A model generated the notes under the pieces. The model did no database searches, was not told the origin of the DNA, and saw only the letters and a program-made list of their open reading frames with translations. Shown here piece after piece: positions 26,581 through 40,877 of a DNA stretch of 64,000 nucleotides (positions are counted from its first letter, which is position 1; each line of letters opens with the position of its first letter). Made by a program: the position numbers and the translations under genes. Location: positions 507,077 to 571,076 of the forward strand of contig WBMW01005662.1 in the NCBI GenBank assembly GCA_013396635.1, in the 5' to 3' direction. The DNA comes from Penelope pileata (lineage: Eukaryota > Chordata > Aves > Galliformes > Cracidae).

Positions 26581-28196
26581 GTATAGTGTTGTTTTTTTAA
26601 AATATTAAAATTCAACTTAAGAACAGTAAATGTTTGTTTTTCTTTTTATTCAAACAATGTAAAATAGCATAATTACAGATCTAAGTTGATTATATTTTTC
26701 ACAGAGATGTGCAGCATCTGTTTTATAAGAAATCTTTTTCTGCAGCCATGAGATTTTCATTCCTTTTCACTAAATACTGAACATGAATTTTGAAATGTTA
26801 AGACCTGTAAACCAATAAAATATGTATCATAAAGTGGTGGGGGTGGGAGAAATAATTTCTGGAGACTTTTTTTAACTGTCACCCAACTCCTAGACAAATT
26901 TTCTTAGAACTGCCGTAACTCAGAGATCATGTGAAGAGGTTGAAATTTTCACCTTTATGTATATATATTTTTTTAATTGAGTGACTCAAAAGATTTATTT
27001 ATCAGTATCAGTAAACTATGCAGAAAATACTAAAAACTCATTCAAGAAAATTAGATTATAATTATTTTGTTGCTGTGAGTTAGCATCTAATTTAGTCTGT
27101 GAACAGTAAAAAACACTTCTAATCTATGCAAAAATCCCCCTTTTTAAAATCAAATATTAGGTAGAAGCAAGGCAGAGTTGCTTACTATGTGCAAGGGAAA
27201 TTATTAACACGGAGACACTTTATACGTTAGCTTAAAGCAATTCTTTTTACAGCTTACTAACAAAGAATATCTGAGCAAAGGATAGGTTCATGGTGAATAG
27301 AACACTGGGCATGCCATACCTCTCCCACCTCTCTATTCACCGTACAAGGTAAAGTTCACAACAATAGGATATGTAGGACTACTTTAAGTTTTGAAGAGCT
27401 GGAACACAGAAGCAGGAAAACAGCAGAAAAAATGTCTTTTTGCTAGAATTACAGATATGCACATTGTATAATCCCCTCCATCAACAAATGATTAATTTTA
27501 AATGTCTAAAGCAAAGATTTTTCTTCCTACTGCTTTGATTGGAAAGTTTATCCAACCTTGCCAGCTCTATTAATTAGAAATGTTTCCCTGACAGTGTACA
27601 CATATTTTTAGTTCCTTGGTTTTCTTCAATTCTCTCAAAAGAGTTAAGCAGGATTTGCAGAACCACAGTGTATCTCTCTTCCTAATGATTCATGAAAACC
27701 AGGAGAGTCCAAACTTTGACGACTACTTGTACTACTGCCTTATTAAGAATCTGCAAAGAACTCCTTATTGATAAAGAGCAAGTTTATCTTTGCCTCACAT
27801 TTTAAGCATTAAAAAGGAAAATGTATTATTGAATCCTCTATACTCTGCAGAGTTTGATAATAACATTTTTTGAAATTATGTGCTTGCAAATACTTTCGGA
27901 TATGTAAATTTGTGTGTCTTGAGGCACTGATGTGTGGGGCATTAAAAAGATAGAGTCAATAGTGAGAGTTTCTTAAGTTGCACTTAAGAGATTGCTTGGT
28001 TGCATATAGTCCTGAGTTGCTTCATTTGAGGAAAATGTAAAAGTGAAAGGTGTTAATATTAGAACTACTAATGAGGACACAGAGTGTAGTCATCCCGAGA
28101 GTAACATTAGAGCACTTGAAAAAATATGGCTGTAGCCATCAGATTTAGAGTTTGATGCTATATTAATCATTATAATCATGATGCTGCATTAGTCAT

Positions 28197-28218
28197 TAAA
28201 AACAAATATTTGTTTTTA
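28197..28218. repeat. 22-bp perfect palindrome, AT-rich
   Basis: The two 11-base halves (left half 'taaaaacaaat') are exact complements with no spacer. The flanks contain several TAAT/ATTA homeodomain-type cores (28156-28197 and 28232-28245). Each half contains an ACAAATA-type forkhead-like motif. Function unknown. Confidence 0.6.
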
Positions 28219-31200
28219 GAATTTCTTCTGAATTAATTAATATTCTGTAATGCAATTGTTTATTTTGAGGGTCCTCCTGGGATTTTTAATATGACAAAAA
28301 TAGATCTCTTTCTCTGTGTGTTTGACAGTCCATCCTGAAAAATGGAATATTTTTTAGTAGAACATCTGCACATCTATAAATATGCTGAAAAAAAACTTAG
28401 ATCAAAATTTTCAAACTCTGTAGTCAGTGGTTTACTACTGTGCTCTTAGGTGTGCAGAGCACTTGAATAATTTCTAAAAGTTGAATCTTTACAGAATGCT
28501 ACGTGAGTCTGTAGGATTAGGACACAAGCCTTTGTTCAGCGCTAGAATCATTCAGTGACCAGATCATCTGTAGTGCTGTGTTTTTATATTTCTCACCGAA
28601 CTCTCTAAGATGTATTTTTCCAAATTATAAACTAAGAGATTATTGATTGCAGTGGCTTGAATAAAAATTAAAATGTTTAGAAGCATGGTAATAAAGGAAG
28701 ATGTTTAGCAAAGAGAATTTGTCACGTAAGTGTTCTGAGAATGACGATCTGAAATAGAATTTGAAAAATTCAGAAGTTTTTACTTGTTGAAAATAGCATA
28801 ATGACAATTAGGCAATTACAGGTTAGCCAATGCTGCCAGGTTTCTTTTCTTTTTCACAGGCTGAAGGGATAGCATGCTCCTTTCTTTTTTTCCCTATTAT
28901 TCTCAAGCCTGGACCAAAACATTCCATCTAAAATGAATTGTGCATGAAATTCTACTGGTATCTTAAGCAGTGAATAGATGCATAAGATGCAGAGCTAGAG
29001 ATAACTGATCTGAGTAGGGAGGAGACCTTTCTAGAACTGTGGGTCTTGTTCTTACCGCATCACCCACTAACTGTCACTCTTGCTTCAATGCAATAGGAAG
29101 TATGCCTGTCAGAACAGTATCTTATATTGGACTTCTTATAGCAAAAGTGATGCTGTGCACACTGTTGCACGAAATTTAGGTCATTATCTGATTGTTTTTT
29201 TATCTAACAGCAACTATGGGAGGTTAGGCGTGGGTTTGGAGGAGAGAACTCCAGTCAGTCAGGGTCCTGCTGGAGTGCAGGGGTGTGGAGTGGCTTCAGG
29301 TGTGTGAAATGAGAATGTGTCCTGTGGTGGGGAAGTGGTGGGAACCAGAGGGACGTGGGGAGCTGATGGTGGCACTGCAGGCAGACAAGCTGTTGAGGAG
29401 CTGCTGCAGCACCTGGAAGGAGCTGCTGTCAGGTACTCACCTCCAGACTGCCTGTCCCCTCTTACTGTTTTAAAATACTGCCGGTTTTAAGCATGGAGAA
29501 GTGGATTTTACTGCTCAGAGAGCCATAGCTGAGAAGAAGTGAGATCATAAGTTAGGCTTACCTAACTGCTGGGAATTCAGTGAGAATCCTGGCAGTATCA
29601 CCAAGATGCAGGCACTTTGCTGTTGGATGAACAAAAAATCAGCAGGCTTAGCAGATGGCAGTCAGAGCAGGGGAGAATAGAGGCTGTTCATTTTTCTCTG
29701 GAAATCTGTCTCAAAGCTGCCTTGTACTGTGGTGGTCAGGCTCAGCCCGTAGTCCTGTCTGTAGTGTTGGGGGCACAACAGAGGATATACAAATGCTGTC
29801 CCTTGGCAGGACTTTTCTTCATCATGTCACAGGCTTGGCTGGGCTGTCAGCAGAGCAGAGCATGGTTTGGAGTGTGAGCAATGGCAGTGCATCTGTGGGA
29901 GAACTGTTTCGTAGCTGCTGCTGTTGTGCATTGGCTCCTCACCCAGCAGAGGGCTCCCCTCCTAAGCTAATAACAGCCAGGCTGTGTACCTGCTTCAGGA
30001 AGAGCAAAATGCATTGGTAATTGTCAGCCCTAGCAATGCTGAATTCTTGCATTAGATTTTGACAGTAGGAAATGCTTTATATTTCTCAATGCTAAGTTGA
30101 AAATATTTGGTTAAACTGGAACGTGGCATTACAAGAATTGTTTACAGATTAATATGTGTGTGCATGTATATTTGTATGTAAGTATATGCAAACCTTTCAA
30201 ATCTGATCAGTTCTTTTTCTGCTTCATGCATCATTTTAAAGAAGCAGATTTCTTTATTGGTAGAAGAACACTGTGCTTAAGGATGCAAAAAGAAGTATGC
30301 TGCTGCCTTTCTGCAAATGCAAATCTATAGATTCAATGGGCTCCACTCGGTGTGGAAATTTAAATTTGAATAAAAGTTAAGATGGGGCAATTGTGTGAAA
30401 ATGCAGGTGTGTGCATGTCAGAATCTAATTTTTTGACAAGATATATGGTTCCTTCTGCAGGCTGATTAAACATTTATTTTCTCACAAGGCAATAGAATCC
30501 AAAAAAAGCCTGGCCTTAGGAAAAAAGTCTTATCTTTCATATCTGCCTATGTACCTATGCTTTTTAAAACGATAAGCAATTAAGTGAACCAGCTTTGGGT
30601 TGTCTTACCTTCTTTGAGAATATGCATCTGTATCATGGCCCTATAAAACAGAAAATGTTATCAAGCCCTTCAGTAATTTTTAGTATTAAATAGGAGACAT
30701 ATCACTTACTGTCAGGAGCTGCATTTTCCCTCTTCTCCTGCTGTGCAGTGCCATGAGTTGAAAAGCACAGGTTACCATCTCCATTTGAAGTAGGCTGTCC
30801 TTTTATTACTGTGCTGCTTTAAATTATATGTAGAACTGATAATCGTTCAAGTAGGCAAAGGCTAAAGCTTGGCAAGCAAGGGATTTTTATAGGTGAAGGT
30901 AATCCATCAACTGTAAAACTGAAGATATTTGGGATTTCATTGTGAAGTATGAGTGTCTTTTGGTAGGTGCAGTGTTTTGTAGCATAGGGGGATTTGGGTA
31001 GGTGGAGCGTTTGAGGGTGACAGTTTCAATGCTGGTTGACTGCTACAAGGAGTACAAGCTGATCTCAGGGAACCCTGCTACCAGAAGTTATCGATTGTTT
31101 CCAACAAGTGGGAGGAATATAGCAATCCCCTTCCTCCTTTCTCGGAAGTAAATCTTGTGGTCTGCTTCTCATTTCACTTGGATTTATTTGCTTGTAAAAG

Positions 31201-31916
31201 TATAGCTGGCAAAGGTGTTGACATCAGTGGGCAAAAGAGCAGGCTGTTCAGTTGCTGCTCCATTCCTTTAGCAAGTCGGATCTCCACCAAACACTGAGGC
31301 AAGGAGAATGGATTTGACCTGGACTGATCCCTCTCTGGACAGTCCTTTTCTCAATTGCCAGTGCGAAATGAGTAACCCTGACATACTGGCAAGCAGCACG
31401 GATATGGACAAGTGTTTTCTATTTTCAGTTTACAGGGAATAGGTAAAAAGCCTCACAGCTTCATTCTGAGGGTCTTCAGGCAACATGTTTTTGTGATCCA
31501 GAGTAAGAGGTGATGCTGTGCTTGCAAGCAGGCTATTCTGCTTGTGCACGGCCCGTCTGGGAGATGCAGCTCTTTGCAAGGATTGTTTGATTCTGGGTTG
31601 TTTTTTTTTTTCTGCAGAAAGTTACCCACTTCCTGTATTTAGTTATACTTAGTGCTTCTCTTAACTTCAGTGCTGCACTCAGCAACAAGTTGCAGAGACT
31701 ATTTTAAGGCTTCTTACAATGGTCTTCTCGTTTACTTAGCTAAAACAAGAAAGTTAGCCCCGCATTGACCACTTGCTGGCTGATGACAACTTTTACTTTG
31801 AATCTGGCTCCCCTCCCCCACCTGAAATCCCTGGCTCAGCAAATATTTGAACCTGCCCAAGTTAATCATGAAACTGAGATCTTTATCTCGGAGACATGCA
31901 AGCTACTGAGGGTGGC

Positions 31917-31939
31917 TTTTTTTTTTTTTTTTTTTTTTT
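31917..31939 (+). repeat. Poly-T tract (23 T)
   Basis: The longest homopolymer in the window, 370 bp upstream of the p50 start codon. It may be length-variable between individuals. Confidence 0.9.
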
Positions 31940-32117
31940 ACAGTACTAAAGTAAGGTTCACTTTTTAATGATGAACCAGAGTAAGTGGATACCTTCTACA
32001 CAGCACAGAGCTTTAAGCAGTTAAGAAGAGCGCAAGGGCTGGGATTTTCTCACTGCATGTTGCAGCTTTTTTAGAGATTTTTGTGGAACATTGCTTGGAA
32101 AGCAGAGGGTCTTCTAT

Positions 32118-32306
32118 TTCAGAACTATCTTTTTCTTCAGAGAGTCGTCTTTTTCAGAATCATCTTTTTCTTCAGAGAAGTTTCCTAATAAAAGAAGTTT
32201 TTTGTTTTGCCTTTTTTTAAGAAAGATTTTTATAAGAGGAAGCCAGTTGACTTTTCAGGTTTTTGGATCGTATTTTCAGGCTGTATTACAAGGGCAAGCG
32301 TTTGCG
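32118..32306 (+). promoter_or_regulatory. PIK3R1: Probable p50alpha promoter and 5'UTR region
   Basis: This region lies directly before the p50 start codon. It contains a 26-bp segment repeated with a 35-bp period (32118-32143 and 32153-32178, two mismatches), a perfect GAS-type site TTCN3GAA at 32171-32179, a TAATAAAAG at 32186-32194 and a TATAAGAG at 32231-32238 that could act as a TATA box about 75 bp upstream of the ATG. STAT3 is known to drive p55alpha and p50alpha transcription in mouse mammary involution. Whether this site is used here is inference. The transcription start is not determined. Confidence 0.5.
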
Positions 32307-32322
32307 ATGCATAATTTACAAA
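32307..32322 (+). CDS. PIK3R1: p50alpha alternative first coding exon (MHNLQ)
   Basis: The bases ATG CAT AAT TTA CAA A are followed by donor gtaagt. Joined to the acceptor at 35813 they give MHNLQTLPPKPPKP, the characteristic p50alpha N-terminus. The sixth residue, Thr, is formed across the junction (A plus CA). The mRNA would encode 424 residues, the usual p50 length. The ATG has G at -3. It is the first in-frame ATG after an in-frame TAA at 32022, so the start is clear. p50alpha lacks SH3, BH and the first proline-rich region and is a strong PI3K-binding isoform, abundant in liver in mammals. Confidence 0.95.
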
Positions 32323-34358
32323 GTAAGTGATTCTGAATTTCTTTGTGTTTTCTTCATCACCTTATGGAAGTGTTTTACTATGACTGATTACCAGGTGGGG
32401 ATTTCATGGTCTTGAAATACGTAAGGGAAGGTCAGGTACCTGCAGGTTACGCCTGTCTGCCTCCTGTCTCTCCCTGCCCGCAAGCGAGCTGCTCCGAGCT
32501 GAGCCCTAACCTGATTCTACGAGCACAGGCAGTCCAGAAGTCAGCCTCCACTGAAACCAGGAGAAGTAATTTCTCCTGAAAGACTTTGTTCAATGGAATA
32601 AGAGAGTCTTACTGACGTTAGACCTAAGTGCAGAAACGTAGTCTTTGCGGGAAGTCTTGGTAACCTAATTTAAATAATTACCTTGGCAACTCCACTGTTT
32701 AGGTAGCAGGTGGGCTAAACCTCGAAGCTCGGTGTCGGGACTTGTGTCTGGGATGAGTTCAAGTATCCTGTTTCATTTTGGAAATGGAAGGAATCTTTGG
32801 AGCATGTCTACCTAAACAGGGAGGGGAGTCTGCTTCAAAATGAATTTAAGCTTGGTAGCGTGTGAAGCAAACTGGCATGCATTTTTTTGTAGCTGTTGGT
32901 ACTCTAGGCATACTCCTATGTGCTAACATTTGTTTAAAGGGGGTGAGCTGGTGAGGGGCACAGAGGGAGGGTAGGTATGTGTGAAATGTTTGGGGAGGAT
33001 ATAAATTGTGTTGATTTTTTTAATGACTATTTGTGAGGTAGAGCACATTTCAGCTGCACCAGGATTCCTTATGATGAGGCACAGATAGTTGCTACAGTTA
33101 CTCTTTGTTGTGGTTATTTTTGGTATCTGGTTTTCTGCCCCCATAGATTATAATGAGTACAAAGCATTCACGTTGCTTTCCATAGCATTCTGCTCTGGAA
33201 TCAATAGTCTGTTCTGTGCACGTTTCTTTGAAGAAGTCTGACAGAGTTGCAGACAGTGATGGGAGGGGGCTGGGGGGGTAGAAAGAATATTTCTGAATAG
33301 TAAAGGTGTACTGGTGGCAGAAAGTCGTGTTCAGAGGAAGGCACTGACAAGGACTCTTTCTTTTAAAAGTAATTAACTTGATGAGTATCTCAATGAGAAA
33401 GTGTGTGAAAAGGTAGACTAAGTCTTGTATCTTGGCAGACTGGTATTTTGTATTCGGCAAGATCATTTTTCAAGATCTTGCTCAGTTTTGACTTTCTTTC
33501 ACAATGTAGGAAAGTCTGGTGAACATAAGGTTACGATATTTGATTTTTAGATTTCACAGTGAGTTAGTCCAGATCAATAGAAATTGTATTTTATTACAAA
33601 ATGATACCAGAGGGAGGCATCTATTGCATTATGCCCACTTTATATAATAATTTTGGGAGTATCAGATCTGTCTGCCTGTTAAAATACAGAAATCTGCACA
33701 GTTTAAAAACCTAATCCATAGTTCATGATGTAGATAAAAACATGCTAATTATGTATGTGTGTAATGTGTATATAATGGATACTGACACAAACAGGCATAC
33801 AGAGTCGTGCTCTTCTCCCTTCCACGTCTTTGACATGTACAGAAACCCCTTAAAGCTTTCTAAGTGATCAACTTCTGGCATCTGAGTAAGAGAATAAATC
33901 TGAAAAGTGACCTACCTATCTGTAAGGGGAGCTGCACTGTGTGTGAGCTTGCATGTGTTGTGTGCGCCTGTGTGAGAGCTACGTGCTGCAGCATATCAGC
34001 CTTTTGTCATCCTGCCAGGCTTGGACCGTACCATGCTGCAAAGTCAGGAAAATGAAATGGAAATGAGGGTGCGCAAGGAGAAGCTGCTCTGTCTTTTTGC
34101 TTTTATGCTAGGTTTATATTGCAGTTCTGCTAAATGTGGGTTCTTCCTGAAACTGAAATTGTTTTAAGATTAATGTAGAACAAAATGATGAAGCAGGAGT
34201 GGTCTGGTGACATTATTTTGACATGATTGGCTGAGGATTATGATGTAATAGGTTACAGTGCAGCCCCTTATAGGTTTTAAAATGAATTCCAAGACACCAT
34301 TACAAAGAGAGCCTGACTCTTTCCTCCTGTCTGAGCTTACTCAGTGAAACTCATACAA
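32323..34358 (+). other. PIK3R1: Intronic region between p50alpha and p55alpha first exons
   Basis: About 2 kb with no transposon recognised. A relatively CpG-containing patch at 32440-32520 follows the p50 exon and may belong to its promoter region. The stretch 33930-33990 is TGTG-rich. Antisense frames such as 33098-33466 match no family. Confidence 0.7.
34200..34358 (+). promoter_or_regulatory. PIK3R1: Probable p55alpha promoter and 5'UTR region
   Basis: Upstream of the p55 start lie an inverted CCAAT box (gattggctgag, 34226-34236), a CArG-like 'ccccttatagg' at 34264-34274 and a TTTTAAAA TATA-like element at 34275-34282, about 80 bp before the ATG. Spacing of these elements is compatible with a core promoter, and p55alpha is known to be transcribed from its own promoter, strongest in muscle and brain in mammals. 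The start site itself is not visible. Confidence 0.45.
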
Positions 34359-34464
34359 ATGTACAATACTGTTTGGAATATGGAAGAACTGGATATAGAA
34401 TATCCTAAGACAGATATAAATTGTGGCACAGACTTGATGTTTTACATAGAAATGGATCCACCAG
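34359..34464 (+). CDS. PIK3R1: p55alpha alternative first coding exon
   Basis: Encodes MYNTVWNMEELDIEYPKTDI and NCGTDLMFYIEMDPP, then one G before donor gtaaat. The p55-specific 34-35 residue N-terminus ending FYIEMDPP is diagnostic and is shared in pattern with the paralogue p55gamma. Spliced to 35813 it gives MDPPALPPKPPKP and a 454-residue protein, the usual p55alpha length. The ATG has C at -3, a weaker context than that of p50. The insert residues IEYPKT differ from the mammalian form, while NCGTDLMFYIEMDPP matches. This N-terminus binds tubulin in mammals (established). Confidence 0.96.
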
Positions 34465-35812
34465 GTAAATCTGCAGTCTTATTACGGAAGACTTAAATTC
34501 TTTTTGGTCTTTATGGTAGCTGCTGAAAAATTCTTAGTGGATATATAAGATTTATTTACTTTGTCATTGATACAAATACTTTTTCCTTTTTTTCGTAAAT
34601 TAGAATTAAATTGTGTTTTAGTGCATGGTTATAGTAACTAGAATCATAACCTGTAGAAATACCTGCTTGCTTACTTAATTGAATTTTTCTGAATTGAGCT
34701 GTTTATGTTCTGATTTTTTTTCTCTCAGATGTAGTTCTAGCTCTGCTATTGTATCATTTAAAATTTCATTTCTTCTATAATTATTTTTGCCATGTTTGTT
34801 TTACATTGTGGCTCAAAAGAGATGCTGTAATAACACTTATTTCCTGAAGCAGTGATTACAAACCATTGATTTGGATTGTTTTAGGAAAAATTGGTTTTAA
34901 AATCTAACAATATTAGTTGAATACTTTATATCACATCATTTTTTCATGCTGTATAAAAATATTACGCTATCTTTATATTCATTGCATCGTCTTTTGTAGC
35001 CAGTCATAGTATACATATAGGATGTTCATAAGGAATGTTGTACTTACCAAGAAACTAAAAGAGCTGGGTTGATTTTTAATCCTGATCCCAGTGTAGTCCC
35101 CCTTGCTCGTAAGTCAGGAGTGCTGCATTATCTTCCTCTAGCACCCTCTGGTATATGTATGCATCTTTGACATTGAGAAAAGGGGATGTGCTTTTTAATC
35201 AGCCCTGACATTTGAAAGACAATTTATTCTGTAGAATACTAAGATAAACACAAGGGATATTTGGGTCACAGATGGGTTTCTTAAAGTGTTTTTTGGCACA
35301 TCATTGCACAGAATGCAGAGGATCATGGAAACCCAGTTCTTCATGTTAAAACATACAGTATTGCTGTGGGCTTGCATCTTTTCTTACTCAGCTTCTCGGT
35401 AAGAAAACAGTAACATTACTGTGAGATCATTACATAGGAAAAAAGAAAATTAATTTCTACGTGTTTTATTATTTGTAGTTACCTGGAGATAGTGGAAGAA
35501 GGTGAAAGCAAACTTCAGAATCTTTCTTTTCCAGATGCTTTTATCACAGGGGGAGAAGATATGGTGTTATATTTTGCTTGAAATGTGTTATTGCAAGACG
35601 AACATACTTTTTGAAACAATGCATCTATCTTGTTGAATTATATTGTTTTCAGTAAAATATCTTCATTCCTTTGGTGACTTTTAAGTACTGCTAGAGGTGA
35701 ATAACTGCATAACTATTTTTTTTTCTCATTTATGTAATAATGTATAATTTCAAGGAATGTATGGTCATGTTTTCAGTGAGTTATAATGAACTTTTTCCCT
35801 CTTTATTTCTAG
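34465..35812 (+). other. PIK3R1: PIK3R1 intron before the common exons
   Basis: A 1.35-kb AT-rich intron ending in a strong pyrimidine tract (ctttttccctctttatttctag). This acceptor serves three different upstream donors. No other feature is recognised. Confidence 0.85.
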
Positions 35813-35915
35813 CACTGCCTCCTAAGCCACCGAAACCTAATACTGTAACTAACAACGGCATGAATAACAACATGTCATTACAAGATGCTGAATGGTACTG
35901 GGGAGATATCTCAAG
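35813..35915 (+). CDS. PIK3R1: First common exon: second proline-rich motif and nSH2 start
   Basis: A 103-base exon encoding LPPKPPKPNTVTNNGMNNNM and SLQDAEWYWGDIS plus a split Arg. LPPKPPKP is the proline-rich motif that can bind SH3 domains. WYWGDISREE starts the N-terminal SH2 domain (Trp333 equivalent). It is present in p85, p55 and p50. Its first two bases complete Ala (p85, p55) or Thr (p50) depending on the upstream exon. Confidence 0.98.
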
Positions 35916-36694
<779 letters not shown>

Positions 36695-36801
36695 TAAGAT
36701 AGTTATGCTATGTCTGTAATACCTGACAGGAAAGTGTAACACTGCATTTAACATACTATGTTCTTTAGGAAATACTATTCGAAGTATGCCTAACTTCTTA
36801 A

Positions 36802-37472
<671 letters not shown>

Positions 37473-37598
37473 GATCAAGTTGTAAAAGAGGATAGCATTG
37501 AAGCAGTGGGAAAGAAATTACATGAGTATAATACTCAGTTCCAAGAAAAAAGCCGAGAATATGACAGACTCTATGAAGACTACACAAGAACATCTCAG
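37473..37598 (+). CDS. PIK3R1: iSH2 coiled-coil exon 1
   Basis: A 126-base, phase-0 exon encoding DQVVKEDSIEAVGKKLHEYN, TQFQEKSREYDRLYEDYTRT and SQ. It starts the long antiparallel coiled coil that binds the adaptor-binding domain of p110. Substitutions relative to mammals are conservative (EDN to EDS, YEEY to YEDY). Because it is 126 bases and in phase 0 at both ends, skipping would keep frame. Confidence 0.98.
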
Positions 37599-38774
<1,176 letters not shown>

Positions 38775-39018
38775 TGATTTTGTAGAAAGGAATTATGCCA
38801 AGTATAGCTTTCCCTAAAAGTAAAGCAAGATGTCAAGGTTAAAGTAGTTCAGTTGTACACAAACCAAACTTTAAATGAGGTGGATGTGAAGTGGCAAAGC
38901 ATGAAGCTACATTTAAAGAAATAATCTGTTCTCTTAAATGTCTACATGAGAAAATAGTAGATATAAAGTTATGAAGAAGATATCGTGAGAGTATAACCTA
39001 CCACATTATTCCATTCAG

Positions 39019-39195
39019 AATTATGCACAACTACGAAAAACTGAAGTCTCGAATAAGTGAAATTGTGGACAGCAGGCGTAGATTAGAAGAGGACTTAAAG
39101 AAGCAAGCAGCTGAATATAGAGAGATAGACAAACGAATGAACAGCATTAAGCCAGACCTCATACAACTGAGAAAGACAAGAGACCAGTACTTGAT
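39019..39195 (+). CDS. PIK3R1: iSH2 coiled-coil exon 3 with p110 C2 contacts
   Basis: A 177-base exon encoding (R)IMHNYEKLKSRISEIVDSRR, RLEEDLKKQAAEYREIDKRM and NSIKPDLIQLRKTRDQYL, ending two bases into Met582. It carries the equivalents of Asp560 and Asn564, which contact the p110 C2 domain, and Tyr580. Changes from mammals are conservative (NYDK to NYEK, EIID to EIVD). The donor is gtaagt, splitting the Met codon. Confidence 0.98.
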
Positions 39196-39281
39196 GTAAG
39201 TATCATTATGAATTTCTTTGATTTTTTTTTATCGACATCCAACTTCTGTAATAATTAATTTTATTTGCATTTATTTTCCAG

Positions 39282-39350
39282 GTGGCTGACTCAAAAAGGT
39301 GTTCGACAGAAGAAGCTAAATGAGTGGCTTGGAAATGAAAACACAGAAGA
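39282..39350 (+). CDS. PIK3R1: iSH2 end exon (WLTQKGVRQ)
   Basis: A 69-base exon encoding (M)WLTQKGVRQKKLNEWLGNEN and TE, then two bases of Asp605. The translated part is identical to mammals. The exon length is a multiple of three, so skipping leaves the downstream frame intact. Confidence 0.98.
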
Positions 39351-40877
39351 GTAAGTATTCAGAGATTTAAATATACCTGGTATTTGAAATCATCTCGCAC
39401 AAAAATGAGAAAGAACGTATTTTATTCTGGGACCACAGAGAGGGAATCTCAAGTAGAGGTCTCTTGTAACAATGTACACAGTTAACAAATGACAGCCAAC
39501 ATAATGCAAGTATTCCAAAGGACTCTCTCTCAGCCCCTTAACTCTGTCATTATTCAGGGAAGTGTGTAATCAGGTTACTATAGCAGAGCACCAGAACTTA
39601 ACCTGTGTCTTTATTCCTGCCAATGAAATGAGGATTGTGAAGTGTTGGTATCTCAGAGGGATGTCATAGGGATGGATAAATTGATCAGGAGATCTTTTAG
39701 GTACAGGCAGACAGTTTCCGAATTGCAGTTGTTGATACTGTAGTGTTATAATAGATAACATCAAAATAGTAAGTGAAGTTGTTTAAAGAAAATCTTCCTT
39801 GTCTTTGTCTCTTTAACCATCTTTTCAGTGAATCTGTTAAATACTTAGGTTTCTGCTGACAGATTAACAGTTCGACTTTTTTTCTAAAGTAGCAAAGCAG
39901 AAAAAAATGAGTGTAATAAGCAGCAGTTAAAATACGAATCTTTCTAGGTCCTGAAAACAGAGCCAATACTGAATGCATTAGGATATCTGTCAGGGCAAAG
40001 GAGTATGATGGGATAAGAAAGCTGGATAGAGGGTCATCTGAAACAAAGGAATCCTTTCTGAAATAATTACATCTGTGTGAGATTGCTGATCTTGGTAGAC
40101 TACTTGGAGAATCTTCAGAAAGACTTATTGTAAACTGAGCGTCAGACGCAGAGCCCACCACTACAGCCTGCAGGCAAATAGACAGCTCTGGAACTGCAGA
40201 ATATCAAAGCAGTGGTGTCCACATAGCTGAACCAGAGGCATCTTCTTTCGTGGTGGGTTTAGCTCAGACAGTTCTATAAAAGTCTGAATCAGCTTGAGAG
40301 ACGGTGGCTGTTTTGGTAGAGAAGGTCCAGTATTTTATGCTTTCCTCTTAATCTGGTTATAAGGAAAGAACACTCTCTACTGTTTCTCCCTTTCCACAAA
40401 GCCATCTCTCCTATGAATAATTAATCTGCCTACCTGTACAACTGCTCATAGCTTTCCCAAGCAGCAGATGTAATCAATACACTGCATGATTTTTCACTGC
40501 TGACCAAGTGTTCTCATCTTTGGAAATGAAGCTGACTCAGAGGGTATTGATTTCGCTGGGCTTGCTGTTTACCAAAACAGGGAGTAATGGTAGAGGTACT
40601 GAAGTGCTCACCACATATTCAAAAAGATAAAATAGCATCCTTTTATGCTCTTCTTCAGATTGACATGAGTATTTTTAAAAGAAACAATGATCAGAAGTTT
40701 GATTGCTATTTAGCAGGTGAAATGTTGCAGTATTACATGGTTTACACCCCTAGGCAACCTGCTAACCGCTCACTTAGTTTTTGCAAGTAATATGAAAGGG
40801 GTCTAGCTTATTCGTCCAACATGCTGTACGTAGCTCTGCAACATGTTTCACAAACATATTTTGTCCTTTTTTGACAG
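39351..40877 (+). other. PIK3R1: PIK3R1 intron
   Basis: A 1.5-kb intron, donor gtaagt, acceptor 'ttgtccttttttgacag'. A 154-codon antisense open frame (39697-40161) lies here but resembles nothing and has no composition bias. No transposon is recognised. Confidence 0.85.

Larger units (their letters stand above)
26581..32306 (+). other. PIK3R1: PIK3R1 intron upstream of p50alpha first exon
   Basis: About 5.7 kb of AT-rich sequence, spliced out of p85 and acting as upstream flank of the p50 promoter. It includes a 22-bp palindrome at 28197-28218 inside a TAAT/ATTA-rich stretch, a GC-richer patch at 29210-29460, and a 23-T run at 31917-31939. No transposon body or second gene is recognised. Confidence 0.8.

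Noticed and set aside
32025..32306. Open frame running in phase into the p50alpha start, suggesting an N-terminal extension
   Set aside because: The frame is open after a TAA at 32022 but contains no ATG before 32307, and the MHNLQ start is the known p50alpha N-terminus.
39697..40161. 154-codon minus-strand open frame in an intron
   Set aside because: Matches no family, and nothing around it suggests a gene.
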